NCBI GenBank assembly: GCA_026545225.1
Contig: CM048845.1
Span: forward strand, 78,082,533-78,146,532
Source of the DNA: Cornus controversa
Lineage: Eukaryota; Streptophyta; Magnoliopsida; Cornales; Cornaceae
Length of the DNA stretch: 64,000 nucleotides
Direction: 5' to 3'
Shown: positions 27,612 through 38,264 of the stretch, one piece after another
Layout of the letters: each line of letters starts with the position of its first letter
Position numbering within the stretch: the first letter of the stretch is position 1
Notes under the pieces: model-generated
Seen by the model: the letters and a program-made list of their open reading frames with translations, nothing else
Databases searched by the model: none
Told to the model about the DNA's origin: nothing
Translations under genes and position numbers: made by a program

Positions 27612-28434
27612 AGAGAAAAAGGTACTTTCTTTCTTAATTTTCTTGTTATGGCCAGGTGGCTATTGTGGGGTTCGCCCCGGTCATTTTCCTTTTAGTTGAG
27701 TGCCTTTCGTGATAAAATAAAATAAAAATTTTGAGAAGCATAAATAATGGATAAATTTTCATATGATGATATACCTTTTATGATTTTCATATTTTTAACT
27801 CTATTTCTATCAGTGATATTGACCTTCATTTTCTTTTCTTTTTTTTTTTTTTTTTTTTTTGGTGATTTGACAGTTTTATCATGATTATTATGAGTTTAAA
27901 GATCTGATTAGCAAAAATGACAATTTCTATATTTTTATATTGTTTATGTCAATAGATTTCATTTATTTACTAACATCATATTAACAAATAAGAGAAATTA
28001 ATACGTAAACTCAAAATTTAAGAGATATAAGAAAACTAATAAAATTTGAGTAGGTCTAGTCGAGATATTGTTGGGAGTATAAGTGGTAATTACTCAATTT
28101 GATAAGATGATACTGCCGTGGGGAAAGACTCTGATATAAGTGTTTTACATTGTTTAGTTGGCGTGACAAGAGAAATATTAACGAGAATGGAAAGATTATT
28201 AATGGTTGTCTGCCTTGCATTCATAGGTTTTTAAGTGATATAACTCGATTTAAACTACTTGGGGGTCAAACATATCTAAGCGTCAAATATATCTATAATA
28301 TATTCAAGCTTAGTATAATAAGACAAAATAGTCAATCTAATGGTTATAAGTTGTTAAAAATTAATTTTAAGTTAAAATGTCTTTGCTAATATATAATTCG
28401 AAATAACTATATCCATCAGTCATGAGACTGCATG

Positions 28435-28466
<32 letters not shown>

Positions 28467-28467
28467 G
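27612..28467. other. intergenic, upstream of the TOM2A-like gene
   Basis: AT-rich promoter-side DNA with a poly-T tract at about 27838-27860 and an AC/TA microsatellite at about 28436-28466. I recognise no gene. Confidence 0.45.
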
Positions 28468-28944
28468 CTTAGCGTCAGTTTGGTAGGAAAGAAATAGAAG
28501 GAAAAGAAAAGAAAGGATTTGTAGGGTTATGATCTTGTGTGTTTGGTATGAAATTTTTAAAGGAAATGAAAAGAAATGGAAGGATTTGAAGGGATAAATT
28601 AAGGGTGAATAGTAGCTTTTATTATCCTTTCAAAAATGGAAAGAAAGGGAAGGAAATGCTACTTTTTTTAATAAAACTTTGTTAATACCAACTTTGCCCT
28701 TATTTTGATAAAAGCTAAAATTTGTTCTTTTAAATATAAAAGGGTATAATGGTAAAAAAAATTAAATTGTTTCCTTTCCTTTCTTTCCCCAAATATGTTA
28801 ACTATCATTTCCTTTCTTTTCCTTTACTAATCAATCAAACACGATAAAAGTTTTAACACTATCTTTTCCTTTTATTTCTTTTTTTTCTCTCATTACTAAT
28901 GTTATCATTTCTTTTCTTTTCCATTCTACCAAACATAGCCTTAG
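28468..28944. repeat. MITE with imperfect inverted ends
   Basis: The left end CTTAGCGTCAGTTTGGTAGG and the complement of the right end CTAAGGCTATGTTTGGTAGA match closely, and purine-rich (left) and pyrimidine-rich (right) arms (GGAAAAGAAAAG / CTTTTCTTTTCC) continue the foldback. The GTTTGGTA end is common in plant MITEs. I found no clear target duplication. Confidence 0.65.
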
Positions 28945-29440
28945 TTAAACTCTTCATGCATTGGTAACCTTTTTGCATAACTATCTATCTATTATTAGGA
29001 AAAGAAAAAATATATTATGAAGACAGCATGAGGTGTGAGTTCAGTGCAACACATAAACTTGTTTTATGACCACTCACAATACAAAATTGACAATCGAAAT
29101 TCATTGACCTATCCACACCCTCTCTTTTTTTCTTTTTCTTTTTTCTTTTGAGTTTGTGTGTTGGGACATGGTTTTAATTCAAGAAAAAAATGACAAATTT
29201 GAATTATTTTTTTTCAGAAATTCAAATTTGAATTATTTGGCAATGAAGGAAAACTTGGTTTCAATTATGACATAAGATATTCTTATTATTTTAATTAGAA
29301 TATATTTTCTGAGTTTCAAGACTAAAAAAATAAATAAATCAAACTTGGCCAAAAGAACTAGACAATACAACAAAAATAAAAATAATGCGAATTTGAACAT
29401 TGAACTTTTAAAAAATTTGCATCACATCTTTTTACCTTTA

Positions 29441-29912
29441 CTAAAAAGCACGGATACTTCACTGAGGGTGTCGTACCCGTGTCGGACACTCCTCGGACAC
29501 ATGTCGGACACTTCACGGAAGTGTCCTGGCATTTTTTCTTTTTAGGATATTTCTCGGACACTCCTTGGACATTCTTCAAACACATGTCGGACACTTCGTA
29601 GCAGTGATGCATATTCAAGTATTTCGAAAGAAAATTATATGCAACTAAATTATGATTAAAAATCTAAGCTAAATATATGTAAAGGACTAAATAAGTCTAG
29701 TTCTTTAATCTAATTTAATTTATTTGTCTATTTTAGTTTATAAGTTTGTTTGAATCTTAATTGCTTGATGATGAATTATATTAATATATTATATTATTAT
29801 TTTATAGTCGTATCCTCACTGTGTCATTGTCCGTGTCCTTTTTTTTTTTAAATTTTTCGTATCACTGTGTCCGTATCGTGTCGTACCCGTATCTCGTGTC
29901 TGTGCTTCCTAG
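29441..29912 (+). repeat. hAT-like MITE, copy A
   Basis: Terminal inverted repeats CTAAAAAGCACGGATAC and, from the right end, CTAGGAAGCACAGACAC. The left part repeats GTCGGACAC words and the right part ends in CCGTATCGTGTCGTACCCGT. It aligns along its length with copy B at 59727-60184. The flanking 8-mers (TACCTTTA / TGCCCTTG) match at 5 of 8 positions and differ only by transitions, so they are a plausible decayed 8-bp target duplication. Confidence 0.75.
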
Positions 29913-30009
29913 TGCCCTTGCCAACAATAGTAGCTAGGGTTCCTTTGTCATGAAGAAAAAAGGGTGACTATGAGTGGGATAGTCACACTAAATTAGCACA
30001 ATAAATGAA

Positions 30010-30160
30010 GGGCAAAATGCTCTAACACCCCTTAGATTTTTTTTTAATGCCCACGGAGAGTACTTGTCTCAAAATTGCCTCTGACACCCCCTGTTAGAGT
30101 TAACACCCGGTTAAAATTAACGGTTCAAATGCTTTTACCATTTTACCTTCTTATATTTAA
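30010..30160 (+). repeat. MULE-like terminal inverted repeat, left member
   Basis: Starts GGGCAAAATGCTCTAACACC and runs through CACGGAGAGT and CTGACACCCCCTGTTAG. The complement of 36340-36492 begins GAGTAAAATACTTTAACACT and carries the same landmarks in the same order. The start also resembles the MITE ends at 42442 and 43285. Confidence 0.55.
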
Positions 30161-30439
30161 TCATTTTGTAATTGAACTAGCTGGCATCATTAATGACGTA
30201 GACTCCTCCTATATGAAATGTCCTAAATACCCTTGGTGGTAATTGGTATTTTTTCATTAACAAAGTCATCATTCTAATTTTCCAATCAACAAACTCATCA
30301 TTCAATGACAACCCACCAATCAATTTATGCATATTATGAAATATACCAACATTACAATATGAACAAATAGCGAAATGAAAAATGGGTTAAGTTCTCATGC
30401 AAGAGAAAATACAGTAGGAACATGGGCAGGGGTTGAAGA

Positions 30440-30575
30440 TGATGAATTCGAGGAGTAACCTCACCTCGCAGGCAACACGATCGGAGTGAATGCACCACCG
30501 ATTCGAACTCTTCCTGATCAGGGTACTGTGAAAGCTGAAGGGCATTTTTCGATTCCCAATTTTCCACGTTCTATT
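30440..30575 (-). pseudogene. DAHP synthase (type II) gene fragment
   Basis: The minus strand reads NWESKNALQLSQYP followed by DQEEFESVV. This strongly resembles the N-terminal region of plant 3-deoxy-D-arabino-heptulosonate-7-phosphate synthase, the shikimate-pathway entry enzyme (family pattern W-x-S-K-K-A-L-Q-L-P-x-Y-P-x-Q-E-x-L-E-S-V). After that the expected FPPIVFAGE text appears only through frameshifts (TTCACTCCGATCGTGTT...). Only about 45 codons remain. It lies between a MULE-like inverted repeat and an LTR retrotransposon, so it is probably a transposon-captured or truncated copy. Confidence 0.55.
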
Positions 30576-30864
30576 TCCTCATAAGCGTTTCTAGGTTCGT
30601 CACCACCGGTGACTTTGTCGCCGTCGCAGGTATGCCAGTGTGGTTGGCTTCTGTTAGATGAACTAGGTATATATGTACATGTATGTATATATACATAAAT
30701 ATATTAGGGTTTATTCAAAGTTCAATCCACACAATTGAACACCAAATTAGGGTTTGATGACCTGATGCATCATGGTTTGCAATTGAAAATTTGGTTGCTC
30801 TGTTAGTCTTTGTGGATGGCAAATGATAGTGGTGAATAATTTTGGTGAGACCCAAACTTCATTT

Positions 30865-31231
30865 TGATGAAGCAAAAATCCACTCCGAACTAGTCAAATG
30901 TCAACCTGTAAAAATAAAAGAGTAGAGCAATTGGAAGGATACTGGTGTGGTGCCAAACGACTATACTTCAACGATCAAGTCAAATATTGGAAAGAGTTGT
31001 TAAAACTAGAAAGGCACTTTAGAGGGTATTACTTGTGTACCTGGTATATGGACCGTCTCTGTATTTATAACAGTCAAATGAGAACATGTCCTAGTAGGAG
31101 ACTCTCTCTTCAATTTTTCAGACTTATCTGGAAATAGAAAAGTACTGTTCAAAGTACATCTCTCATACATGTCATACAAATCACAATTGCTACGTCATAC
31201 ATTTCATAATTGGAGTCAAATACCCTCATCA
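30865..31231 (-). repeat. 3' LTR of the Tat-like element
   Basis: Begins TGATGAAGCAAAAATCC and ends CCCTCATCA (plus-strand reading). It contains GTCTCTGTATTTATAACAGT, shared with the other LTR. The interior side carries the polypurine-like tract. Confidence 0.8.
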
Positions 31232-31404
31232 AATGCCCCCTGTTTATGAAAGTCGCTCATCGAGTCTTAGAAACATTTCGACTGGCCCATTAGGCTTGTA
31301 AAAACGGACCTTTTGGCCCATAAAATTCCTCTTTTCTCTCTCTCTCTCTCTTGGTGGCTAGCTTCGACTGGACCGTAGGGGCTGGCTCGGACAGTTCGTA
31401 GGGA

Positions 31405-31640
31405 CATGTCCTTTGGTGCTTCGAATAGGCCTAGGGACAGGACCTTTAATACTTCGAATAGTCCTAGGGACATGCCCTTTAATACATCAGACAGTCCTAA
31501 GGACAGGCCTTTTAGTGCTCCAGACAATCATAAGGACATGCCTTTTAATACTTCGGACAGGCCTTTTAGTGCTCCAGACAGTCCTAGGGACAGGCCTTTT
31601 AATACTTCAGATAGTTCCTAGGGATAAGCCCTTTGGTGCT
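31405..31640. repeat. 33-bp tandem repeat block
   Basis: About seven degenerate copies of a 33-bp unit of the form CCTTTTAATACTTCGGACAG then TCCTAGGGACAGG, one shortened to 21 bp. Because 33 is a multiple of 3, the block stays open in several plus-strand frames (for example repeating PFNTSDSPRDR), but I see no evidence that it is translated. Confidence 0.85.
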
Positions 31641-31769
31641 TCGGGCCGTCAGCCTCTCCCCTTCCCAACTCACACCAAATTCTTGGCGTATTATTCTGGT
31701 CTCTATCATCCTATGGAAAGCTTGCGGCAACGGAACCCCACTGTCAGTAAATAAATTATTTTCCTGTTA

Positions 31770-31955
31770 TACTTTCATGAAGAATGGCGACTAGCGCCAT
31801 ATACAGAGCCGGGTGAGCGAAAAAAGTTTGCCTAAGGGCTTGGTGACTATTGACAACAACCAGCAGGTCAAACAGTGGAAGAAGCAATTTTTTTTTGTTT
31901 CTGGCTACTGGGAGCTTCCTCCTTACCATATCCCTCATCGAGGACATTTATGGTA
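31770..31955 (+). pseudogene. remnant of a Gypsy accessory (antisense) ORF
   Basis: The plus strand encodes QVKQWKKQFFFVSGYWELPP near 31862-31921. This matches the W-K-x-x-F-F-F-V-S-G signature of the putative gypsy-type transposon (transposase-28-like) protein. Tat-lineage elements commonly carry this ORF antisense to gag-pol near the 3' LTR, and here it is antisense to the element and beside its 3' LTR. It is short and broken, and no start is recognisable. Confidence 0.5.
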
Positions 31956-32154
31956 ATCCTCTTTTTGTTTTCTCTTCTCTTACTTACAGTCCCTTTTCTT
32001 GATTAATGAAGAGTAATTTGTTTTCTTATTGAGGTGTTATTTGGTTTATAAGAAAAACTTTAATGGCATAATCTTGCAATAGAACTTACGCACTAGACTC
32101 ACCTTGTTATTGGGTAGCATTCCCTTAGGCGAGTTGTGCTCACATATGGTCACT

Positions 32155-32800
32155 TGACCATATTTTTGGAATTAACTTATTCCGTCTTTTCCACTAAAGA
32201 TCCTTTTTAGAGGTGTCCCTCCGTGGGGTTCTTTAACAATATTTTCAAAACTAATTCATCCCGCTTTTTTTCATTAAAGGCCCTCTTTAAAGGTGTGCCC
32301 CTGTAAGATTGTTTAACAATATTCTCGGAATTAGTTCATCCCGCCTTTTTCATTAAAGACCCTCTGTTAGAAGTGTATCCCTATAGGGCTATTCGATAAT
32401 ATTCTCATAATTAATTCATTCCGCCTTTTTTATTAAAGGCCTTCTGTTTGGGGTGTATCCCCGTAGGGCTGTTTGACAATGTTCTTAAAATTAGTTCATC
32501 CCATCTTGTTCATTAAAAGCCCTATGTTTGAGGTGTATCCCCATAGGGATGTGCCCCTATAGGGCTATTTGACAATGTTCTCGAAATTAATTTATCCCGC
32601 ATTTTTCATTAAAGGCCTTCTATTTGAGGTGTATCCTCGTATGACTGTTTGACAATGTTCTCAAAATTAATTCATCCCACCTTTTTCATTAAAGGCTCTC
32701 TATTTGAGGTGTATCCCCGTAGGGCTGTTTAACAATGTTCTCGGAATTAATTCATCTCGCCTTTTTCATTAAAGTTCCTCTACAAAGGTGTGTGTCTTGC
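32155..32800. repeat. 80-bp tandem repeat block, about 8 copies
   Basis: The phrase TTTTTCATTAAAGGCCCTCT followed by GGTGTATCCCCGTAGGGCTG recurs with an 80-bp step (anchors at about 32193, 32273, 32352, 32432, 32512, 32608, 32688, 32768). One unit is 16 bp longer because a short internal piece is duplicated. No coding sense is seen. Confidence 0.9.
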
Positions 32801-32959
32801 CTTAGCAAGGAAATTGCATTTGATCTCGGGATTAATCCATCCGGCCCTTTAAGAAAGGCCTTCTCGTGGAGGTGAACCCTAGTGGGGTTTAATAGTTTCA
32901 AGTTTCGTGAGCGCTCACTCCCTTAATAAAGAAATTCATAGATCATCGTTGTTGATGCC

Positions 32960-33140
32960 CCTTTAATAAAAAAAATTTTATGGCTTAACCCATTAATAAG
33001 GGGAGGTTTTGCTCGACCCTTTAGTAAGGGGAGGTTTCTGCTTGACCCTCAGTAAGGAGAGGTTTGTTGTTTAACCCTTTAATAAAGGGAGGTTTTTTGC
33101 TTAACCCTTTAAGAAGGGGAGATGTTGGCTCGACCATTTA
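32960..33140. repeat. about 32-bp degenerate tandem repeat block
   Basis: Five to six copies of a unit like CTTAACCCTTTAATAAAGGG followed by AGGTTTTTTG. It is the third tandem block inside the LTR element interior. Confidence 0.8.
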
Positions 33141-33589
33141 AGATATTGGGTGAAAATGAAATACCCATTTTACTGAAAGCTGTTCTTTGCTTTGATATAA
33201 GGCCCAACTCAGTTTGATGTGTAAATCAAAATTTATAGCCAAAATACCAAAGCATGTTTAGAGTCCTAATTGTTAATTAAATATTAGAGTATCTTTAGTT
33301 TTATGTAAGAGAAATTTAGAGTGCATTATTCCCTTTCTAAGAGTTGTTATAGAAACCCATCTTGTAGGTTCTATATCAACGGAGGACCCGCAATAATTCC
33401 AATCTATTCTTGACGACGTCCATGAACATGGCAGTTTTGCTACTTTGATAAAGGTTGTGGGTGATTTTTTGGCGGCTCAAGATCGCTTGTAGAGAGGTTG
33501 GATGCCGATTTGGATCGCTGCTTTAATCTGAATAGTGGACACATGACAAGAAGCTTTATCAATTGGTCTGGCTCTCACTGCTTAACTAA

Positions 33590-33940
33590 ATAGGCTATTA
33601 TTGATAACTTCATGATTCTACAACTTGATGGAACCATAAATGAGTGGAGTAAGTTAGTGCAAGCAAAATATTTAGGGCAAATGCCATACTGGCAGTGTCT
33701 CTTGTGGTTTGCAAAGCTGGTACTAGTGTCTAGAAAATTCCACTTTTCCAAGCATATTACCAATCTTGCTCGTAACAAAAAGTTGGTTTTGTTGGTTCCC
33801 GCTTTCAATGTCATCAATGGTGGATCACATGCAGGAAATAAACTTGCTACGCACGAGTTCATGATTCCTCTTGTTGGAGCTTCAGCTTTCAAATAGGATA
33901 TAAAGATGGGTGTGGAAGTATATCACCACTTGGAGGTTAC
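33590..33940 (+). pseudogene. processed enolase fragment
   Basis: The plus strand reads NFMILQLDGTINEW, then a degraded [22 protein letters not shown]-like stretch. After it come HITNLARNKKLVLLVPAFNV, NVINGGSHAGNKLATHEFMI and, after a stop, KMGVEVYHHL. This covers about 115 contiguous codons of enolase, the glycolytic 2-phosphoglycerate dehydratase, with no introns although plant enolase genes are normally multi-exon. An in-frame TAG (about 33894-33896) and many substitutions show it is dead. It lies inside the LTR element, antisense to it, which suggests template switching onto an enolase mRNA or a later retro-insertion. Confidence 0.85.
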
Positions 33941-35662
33941 TGGAGCAACGTGTTTATCTCGCCCCAAAAATAATAATAATAACAGCAAACACATGACAGC
34001 GTGATGCTTATAGGTTATGAGTAATTTGTCCCAAACATATAAAACTATATAAAAATTATTATGTTTTACCTTTCCCATTATACCATGCTCATGTTCTTCC
34101 ATGTATATGTATAATTGTTTGACATAATTAACCAATCAATCAAACTCGTAGGATAATGGGCATTCAAAATTTTAATATATTATTTCCCATTGACTTTGAA
34201 TTCTTTTTTCTTAAAAAAGAATTCAATGGGATAGTCAGGCTACCTATTCATGTCATGTATATGGTGACTTGCACATGGGATCAATAAATTGGTATCTTAA
34301 ATTGTAAAGTGAACATCTCAACAGTAAATTAGTACATGAAGAAACCATTATCTTGATGTATATTATGTCCACTGTATATATATATATCATCTTCATAAAA
34401 TAACTCACGGTTAAATGTCAGAATTTCATCCCGATCAAAATATAATATTCAATCAAAATTCTACCATAACCCATATACCAGTAAAATTTAGATTTTCGAT
34501 TGTCAAGCCTTCTAGATAAATAAAAGCAAACTTGATATACATGTACATACCCAAAATAGAGAACCAAGGCTAAACCCACCTGCCGGTTGCCACCGCTAGC
34601 AGTAGTGTCAATAGGGACTATCTATGCAACATATCGCCGCATGGGATGGTTTTTTTTATATTGTGTCGCTACTGTAGTGACCTCAAAGAAACCAAGGATT
34701 TGGTCTCGTTGCCATTTGTCTAGACGGGAGGTTACAGAAGTGTACACCAACGCTACAATGTGATCGCGCATGCCCACTTTAGTTTGTTGCCATCAGAAAG
34801 ATTCATCATTTTAATGGGTTGCTTACTATAGTTCCTAAATTTAATGGGTTGGTGCCAGATGATGGCTATAGTGCTGACGCAACAATCCGACACTGCTATC
34901 TTGATTAGTGAGCAATGTCCCATTAACACCTAACTAAAATCGAGAAACAAAGCCTTCATACCGCCACCGATTGTAATTTAAATTGAATAAAAACTTTAAA
35001 ATCAACATCACCAATTCCTGTTCATCTTTGGAAATTCTGGATATCAGTGCTCGCTGGACTGTGCTTGGGTCTATATGACCTGTGTATATTAATACCAACC
35101 AAGCAAATAATGAGGATGATTGAAAGATGTGTTTTCCTGAGATTGCATAATCACGTATAGTATTATGTTTGATTTTTGTGCATTATTTGACATAACAGAA
35201 AATAAAGTTTAAAGTAACTTTACATATACATGCACTATAAAATACATGTAATCAAACGCGCTTTTGTTCATTTGATCAAACATGACATGATGCAATATAA
35301 TATTCATCATCTTAAACCCAAATTACGAGCATAAAATAGTGAATCAAAATCGGATCGTCATAGATATAACCTCTCAATGGAAGCGTGAAACCCAGTCTGA
35401 ATAGTATTTCGATCAAGCATATATATACATACGCCAATTCCGATAACTCTGTATTTTGTACATGAGCGTTCTCCTCTTAATTTCTATAAAATTATACCCC
35501 AAGCCTAATCATGGCTCTGGTAGCGTGTGTTAGTTTTACATTCAATAATCAACTTGTAAAAATAAAATAAAGCAATTAATTAAAGGAGAATTTTAGCGAT
35601 CAAACCGGACTGGAGTAATAATTTGTTCAGAAAATCAATCATTTTCCATAAACGGCGCCAAC

Positions 35663-36028
35663 TGATGAAGCAGAAATTCACCCTGAACTAGTCAAACGCC
35701 AACTTGTAAAAAGACAAGAGTAGGGCAGTCGGAAGGACACCGTCGTGATGCCGGCTGACTGTACTTCGACGATCAAGTTAGATATCGAAAAGACTTGTTA
35801 AAGCTAGAAAGACACTTTAGAGGGTATTAATTGCGTACTTGGTATATGAACCGTCTCTGTATTTATAGCAGTTAAATAAAAACATGTCCTAATAGGAGAC
35901 TGACTCTTCAGTTCCCTAGACTTATCTGAAAATAGAAAAGTTATGGTCAAAGTACATCTCTTATACATGTCATACAAATCACAATTGTCACGTCATACAT
36001 TTCATAATTGGTGTCAAATACCACATCA
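35663..36028 (-). repeat. 5' LTR of the Tat-like element
   Basis: Begins TGATGAAGCAGAAATTC and ends CCACATCA (plus-strand reading). It adjoins the primer-binding-site complement CCATAAACGGCGCCA at 35646-35660. Confidence 0.8.
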
Positions 36029-36339
36029 CATCTCATAAAAAGTCTTGGACACTAATCTTCATCAGTTCAGGACAAATGGGTTAATTAATTCATGGTAGTT
36101 TTGATTTTAGTGAGTGCCAAATGTGGATTCGTGCATAATGGTAGATCCCAAATCAATATATGAGTTGTTGTTTTGCTAATTCAATATATCTATATGTCTA
36201 TCAATATATCAGTTCAGGAGGGAGAGAAACATATGAGTGAGTTTGCAAATTTAAAGAATTTGTGAGGGTAAAAAGGTCCAAAAATTTGAGGATAAAATTG
36301 TAATTTCAAATATGAAGAATAGTTTTGGTATTTTAATTT

Positions 36340-36492
36340 TTAAAATTAGTGAACTTCTGACGTGTGTGACAACTAACTAACAGAAGGGAGTGTCAGGACA
36401 AATTAAATTAAATTTAGAAAAGATTGATCACACTTTTTGAGACTCTCCGTGAACAATAAATGAAAACTGAAAAGTGTTAAAGTATTTTACTC
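36340..36492 (-). repeat. MULE-like terminal inverted repeat, right member
   Basis: Inverted relative of 30010-30160 (complement begins GAGTAAAATACTTTAACACT and includes CACGGAGAGT). The flanking 9-mers of the two members (ATAAATGAA / GTAATTTAA) match at 6 of 9 positions, which is only weak support for one joint insertion. Confidence 0.5.
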
Positions 36493-37049
36493 GTAATTTA
36501 ATTAATTACTGAGTATACTTTCATTGAGCCCAAATGATTCAAACTCAAATTAGTTGGCCCTTGGCAGCATGATGACCCCACCACGAGCCCACGGTCACAT
36601 CTTTTTATAATTCCTTCCATTTGCATTATATATATAGATATAAATTTTGGTTATCTTTGTCTTAATTCAAATGAATTATTTTTTCCTATGTTGTTTTGTT
36701 ATAGTCATCGATACTCTTATAAAATTTAATTTTTTAAAATTATTCTTCAATAACTTCATTTTATTTAATTTCGCCTCTTACTACTAATTATATAAATTTA
36801 AAAGCGGAGATGAAAAAAAACCTAAGACGGTAATAAAGAAGAAGCTGGACGGTGCCTACTTGAAACACGTGTGCACAAAATAAATAAATAAAGGAAAGAG
36901 GACGGCAGGAAAATAATTCTCTATAAGACAGTTTAGTCATTTGCTTACAGTCTAATCCCAAAGATACGTTTCTTTGACTTTCAGTTTTTCTTTTCAGGAT
37001 TAGAGGTGGATTAATCTTATTCATTTAATGGGTGTCGGGGAAGAGAGAG

Positions 37050-37094
<45 letters not shown>

Positions 37095-37289
37095 ATCTAA
37101 CGACTATTCAAGACACCAACTACCTGTCAAGAAGATTAGGTGAAGGTGGAGAATAGGATAGTTTGAATCCCAATTCCGCGCTCAGTTATTGGACTCTTCC
37201 AACCACGTTATGACAAGTCTGTCACTCAAACAACATTCTTCTTTTCAGTGACACGAATTACCAAGTAAAGAATAAATTACAAACACGGT
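36493..37289. other. intergenic, no gene recognised
   Basis: AT-rich spacer with a TA then GA microsatellite at about 37051-37094. No open frame has recognisable similarity. Confidence 0.5.
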
Positions 37290-37298
37290 GTTGTAAAT
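37290..37298 (+). repeat. 9-bp target-site duplication, left
   Basis: GTTGTAAAT directly abuts the left terminal repeat of the foldback element and is identical to 41792-41800. Confidence 0.85.
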
Positions 37299-37749
37299 GA
37301 GCTGGGATCCTCTGCCCTGTTGGGTCGCCTGCCCTACCATGCCCGGGTAGACACGACAGCGTTTAAGAGACTTTGCAAAAAAAACTCAAAACAAAGTCGA
37401 TGGGCTACAGGTTGAACCGGTAACACTCTTCCCTTCTCTCTCTTTTAACTCTCTTCCATCTTCATCTGGTTTCCTTCTATCTTCATCATCATCAGTCTTC
37501 TCATTCTCTTCACCAACATCATTTTTTTTCTTCTGTCTTCTTTCTCTATTCACCATCATCTTCTCTCTCTCTTCTTTTTATATATAAACAGATGCATCTC
37601 TTCTTCTTTGATCCAAGATTTTATTTTTCCGATTAGGTGCCGGCAAACTTTATATCAAATTCCTTTGATCTTTGTGAACAGTGAAAGTTTGATTTCCTAT
37701 TTTTAACATCAGATCCCTTTGATCTTTGTGAATGGGTGGCATGGATGGG

Positions 37750-37784
<35 letters not shown>

Positions 37785-38264
37785 TGTGTGTATATATCTA
37801 TCAGGGTGTGTATATATATATCAGAGTGTGTGTGTATATATATATATATATATGTATATAGATATCAGAGTGTGTGTGTGTATATATATAATGGCTACCA
37901 TGCCACGACAGACAGAAGAGAAAGCAGCGCTGCTCCACGCATAGGGCAGCGCTGCTACATCTTTCAATTAAAAAAAGTTATTACAAACAATCACTAACTT
38001 TTTAATCTCAAAGAATAAAATTTTGATAAAAAAATATATATACCAAAACACATATAAAGAATATAATGGAGAGATACTTTATTTTTTGAAAAATATTGGA
38101 ACAATATGGAGATTTAATTAAAAATTAAAAATACTTTTATAAATACTAATTTAAATAAATGTGTGAAATTATTCAGCAAACAATTCCTAACTACTTATTA
38201 ATCTACAAATTTACATTTTTCCACCCGTCTACCTAAAAGAATTGAAATTATTATAAATTAATTT

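Larger units (their letters stand above)
30865..36028 (-). mobile_element. non-autonomous Tat-like Gypsy LTR retrotransposon (about 5.2 kb)
   Basis: Two direct LTR copies (30865-31231 and 35663-36028, about 367 bp, estimated by eye at 80-90% identical) both begin TGATGAAGC and end CATCA. Reading the minus strand, the right copy is the 5' LTR. It is followed after 2 nt by TGGCGCCGTTTATGG, a primer-binding site like those of plant Gypsy elements that use an Asp-type tRNA 3' end. The polypurine-like ACAGGGGGCATT lies just before the other LTR. Flanking 5-mers are CATTT and CATCT, a near-perfect target duplication. The 4.4 kb interior has no gag or pol. It holds three tandem-repeat blocks, an antisense accessory-ORF remnant next to the 3' LTR, and an enolase fragment. 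Confidence 0.8.

Noticed and set aside
31413..31754. 113-aa open frame over the 33-bp repeats (LVLQTVLGTGLLI-type)
   Set aside because: Open only because the repeat unit is a multiple of three; three overlapping frames on both strands look equally open, and no domain is seen.
37719..37997. Open frame of 92 aa with runs of YIYIYI
   Set aside because: It is a translation of the TA/TG microsatellite inside the foldback element; the mirrored frame in the right arm shows it is not a gene.
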